Shown here: piece after piece, positions 63,133 to 64,000 of the stretch
Layout of the letters: every line of letters starts with the position of its first letter
How positions within the stretch are numbered: position 1 is the stretch's first letter
From: Paracoccaceae bacterium
GTDB taxonomy: Bacteria; Pseudomonadota; Alphaproteobacteria; Rhodobacterales; Rhodobacteraceae
Length of the DNA: 64,000 nucleotides
Assembly (NCBI GenBank): GCA_024742405.1
Contig: JANSYP010000006.1
Location: 62,001-126,000 of the forward strand
Reading direction: 5' to 3'
The notes under the pieces: model-generated
What the model was told of the DNA's origin: nothing
The model's input: the letters and a program-made list of their open reading frames with translations, nothing else
The model's database searches: none
Translations under genes and position numbers: made by a program

Positions 63133-63764
63133 AACAGACCTCCCAGGAACACGATCGAGAATATGCCGATCCAGATGATATCGAGGAAGTGCCAGTACAG
63201 CGCCCACATCATGATGCGCTGTTTGATCACGCCGCGAAGCGGTTTCATTTCGATCTGGCTGATCAACACCAAAATCCAGATCAACCCGACGGTGATATGC
63301 AACCCGTGCAGCCCCACAAGGGCCGTGAATGCCGACATCCAGCCCGAGCGCATCGGCGTGGCGCCGGCCGCGAACATCGTCAGAAAGTCGTGGACTTCCA
63401 GAGCAAGAAAGACCGCGCCAAAGAGGAAGGTCAGAACCAGCCACTTGCCCAGAGTGCGCGGCAACACCGGCGCGTCGGACGCGTCGTCGTACTTCAGCGC
63501 GAGGCTCGCCATCCCGCATGTCAGGCTGCTCAACAACAGGGCCCCGGTCTGCAAGGCGACGCTGCCGAGATCAAAGAGATCCTCCGGCCCGGGCCCTCCG
63601 GCGGTTGCATCACGCATCACCACATAGGTGCTGAAGAGCATTCCGAAGAGGATCAGATCGCTCATCAGAAAGACCCAGAACCCGAACAGGAGTGTCTCGG
63701 ACTTCGCATGGTCTTCGCCATGCGCGTCGCCGAGATTGAGGCCGGGATAGAGCTGCTGGGTCAT
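63129..63764 (-). CDS. cyoC: cytochrome o ubiquinol oxidase subunit III
   Basis: A 211-residue, five-helix membrane protein. Recognisable CyoC segments: GFWVFLMSDLILFGMLFSTY, FLALEVHDFLTMFAAGATPM, and WALYWHFLDIIWIGIFSIVF. It stabilises the core of the bo3 quinol oxidase, an aerobic terminal oxidase that takes electrons from quinol. It overlaps cyoB and cyoD by four bases each. Confidence 0.96.
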   Translation of the reverse strand: MTQQLYPGLNLGDAHGEDHAKSETLLFGFWVFLMSDLILFGMLFSTYVVMRDATAGGPGPEDLFDLGSVALQTGALLLSSLTCGMASLALKYDDASDAPVLPRTLGKWLVLTFLFGAVFLALEVHDFLTMFAAGATPMRSGWMSAFTALVGLHGLHITVGLIWILVLISQIEMKPLRGVIKQRIMMWALYWHFLDIIWIGIFSIVFLGGLL

Positions 63765-64000
63765 TCTGCGGCCACCATGTCGGGGGCGGCGCGTCCGAGA
63801 TTGCGCGCCGAGTTTTCGTCGTCCCGCGTAATCCCCGGCGCATCATGTGCCAATTGCCGCCAGCGGCGATCTTCGCGGGCGACGACTTCGGCGGGCACGA
63901 TGATTTCGGTCGCCGGAAAATACGAGCGCACAATGATCGATCCCACCAGCAGCAGCAGTGCCGCGCCCGCCAGCCACCAGATCCACCATGTCATCGCAAA
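63761..64000 (-). CDS. cyoB: cytochrome o ubiquinol oxidase subunit I, C-terminal part
   Basis: Only the last ~79 codons are in the window; the gene continues beyond the right edge. The visible part holds a final hydrophobic helix (TWWIWWLAGAALLLLVGSII) and a polar tail ending PDMVAAE. Position immediately upstream of cyoC and overlapping it by four bases identifies it as cyoB. The haem-copper centre is not in this part. Confidence 0.8.
   Translation of the reverse strand, partial: FAMTWWIWWLAGAALLLLVGSIIVRSYFPATEIIVPAEVVAREDRRWRQLAHDAPGITRDDENSARNLGRAAPDMVAAE

Overview
The window is high-GC chromosomal DNA from an alphaproteobacterium, most likely a Rhodobacterales member of the Roseobacter/Rhodobacter type. 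The evidence is a nuo operon interspersed with small accessory genes, a fused holin/GH108 muramidase and a head-spike-base gene of the gene-transfer-agent (GTA) type, an frcRBCAK fructose locus, a DUF1244 gene, and typical Rhodobacterales pairings such as urt next to fmdA. No species can be named from sequence alone.

Layout. (1) 1-14222, minus strand: respiratory complex I, nuoA-B-C-D-E-F-G-H-I-J-K and the start of nuoL, from a probable promoter at 14267-14295. At least twelve non-core ORFs are interleaved. They include small membrane proteins, a helix-hairpin-helix protein, an EF-hand protein, a DUF3291 protein, a pentapeptide-repeat protein, a tandem SnoaL-like protein and a carboxymuconolactone-decarboxylase-like protein. 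A second, truncated copy of the nuoF 3' end (7737-7913) lies beside an AT-richer insert. (2) 14483-25596: GTA-type holin/muramidase, a GST, a DegT-family aminotransferase, gph, glmU-glmS, an SGNH-type lipoprotein, moaA and a DUF3179 protein. (3) 25593-30538: fructose ABC transporter frcBCA with the kinase frcK and the divergent ROK regulator frcR, with a palindromic operator candidate between frcB and frcR. (4) 30638-38812: GTA spike base protein, a large secreted protein of unknown function, rpmI-rplT, a HupE/UreJ pair, pyk, an N-formylglutamate amidohydrolase family protein, a DUF1244 protein, and two frameshifted genes (a small membrane protein and a MarR regulator).

(5) 38994-50031: nitrogen acquisition. 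A hybrid histidine kinase whose sensor is a whole NCS1-type permease followed by a nine-cysteine segment, with a LuxR-type response regulator, is divergent from urtABCDE-fmdA-fmdB (urea or short-chain amide uptake and formamidase). A perfect 10-bp inverted repeat lies between them and is a candidate binding site. (6) 50384-62741: a catabolic island. A GntR/FCD regulator and a maleate-isomerase-like enzyme diverge from a TctBAC transporter, an ATZ/TRZ-type amidohydrolase, a DctPQM TRAP transporter, a hydantoin-racemase-like enzyme, a second amidohydrolase and a PuuE-like deacetylase. Many neighbours overlap by 1-4 bases, so this looks like one or two polycistronic units for uptake and ring opening of an unidentified cyclic nitrogen compound or organic acid. 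(7) 62830-64000, minus strand: cyoD, cyoC and the 3' end of cyoB of a bo3-type quinol oxidase.

The two regions most worth following up are the permease-fused sensor with its amide operon, and the island with two transporters and two amidohydrolases. The nuoF duplication is the clearest trace of a local rearrangement. No tRNA, rRNA, CRISPR array or intact insertion sequence was seen.
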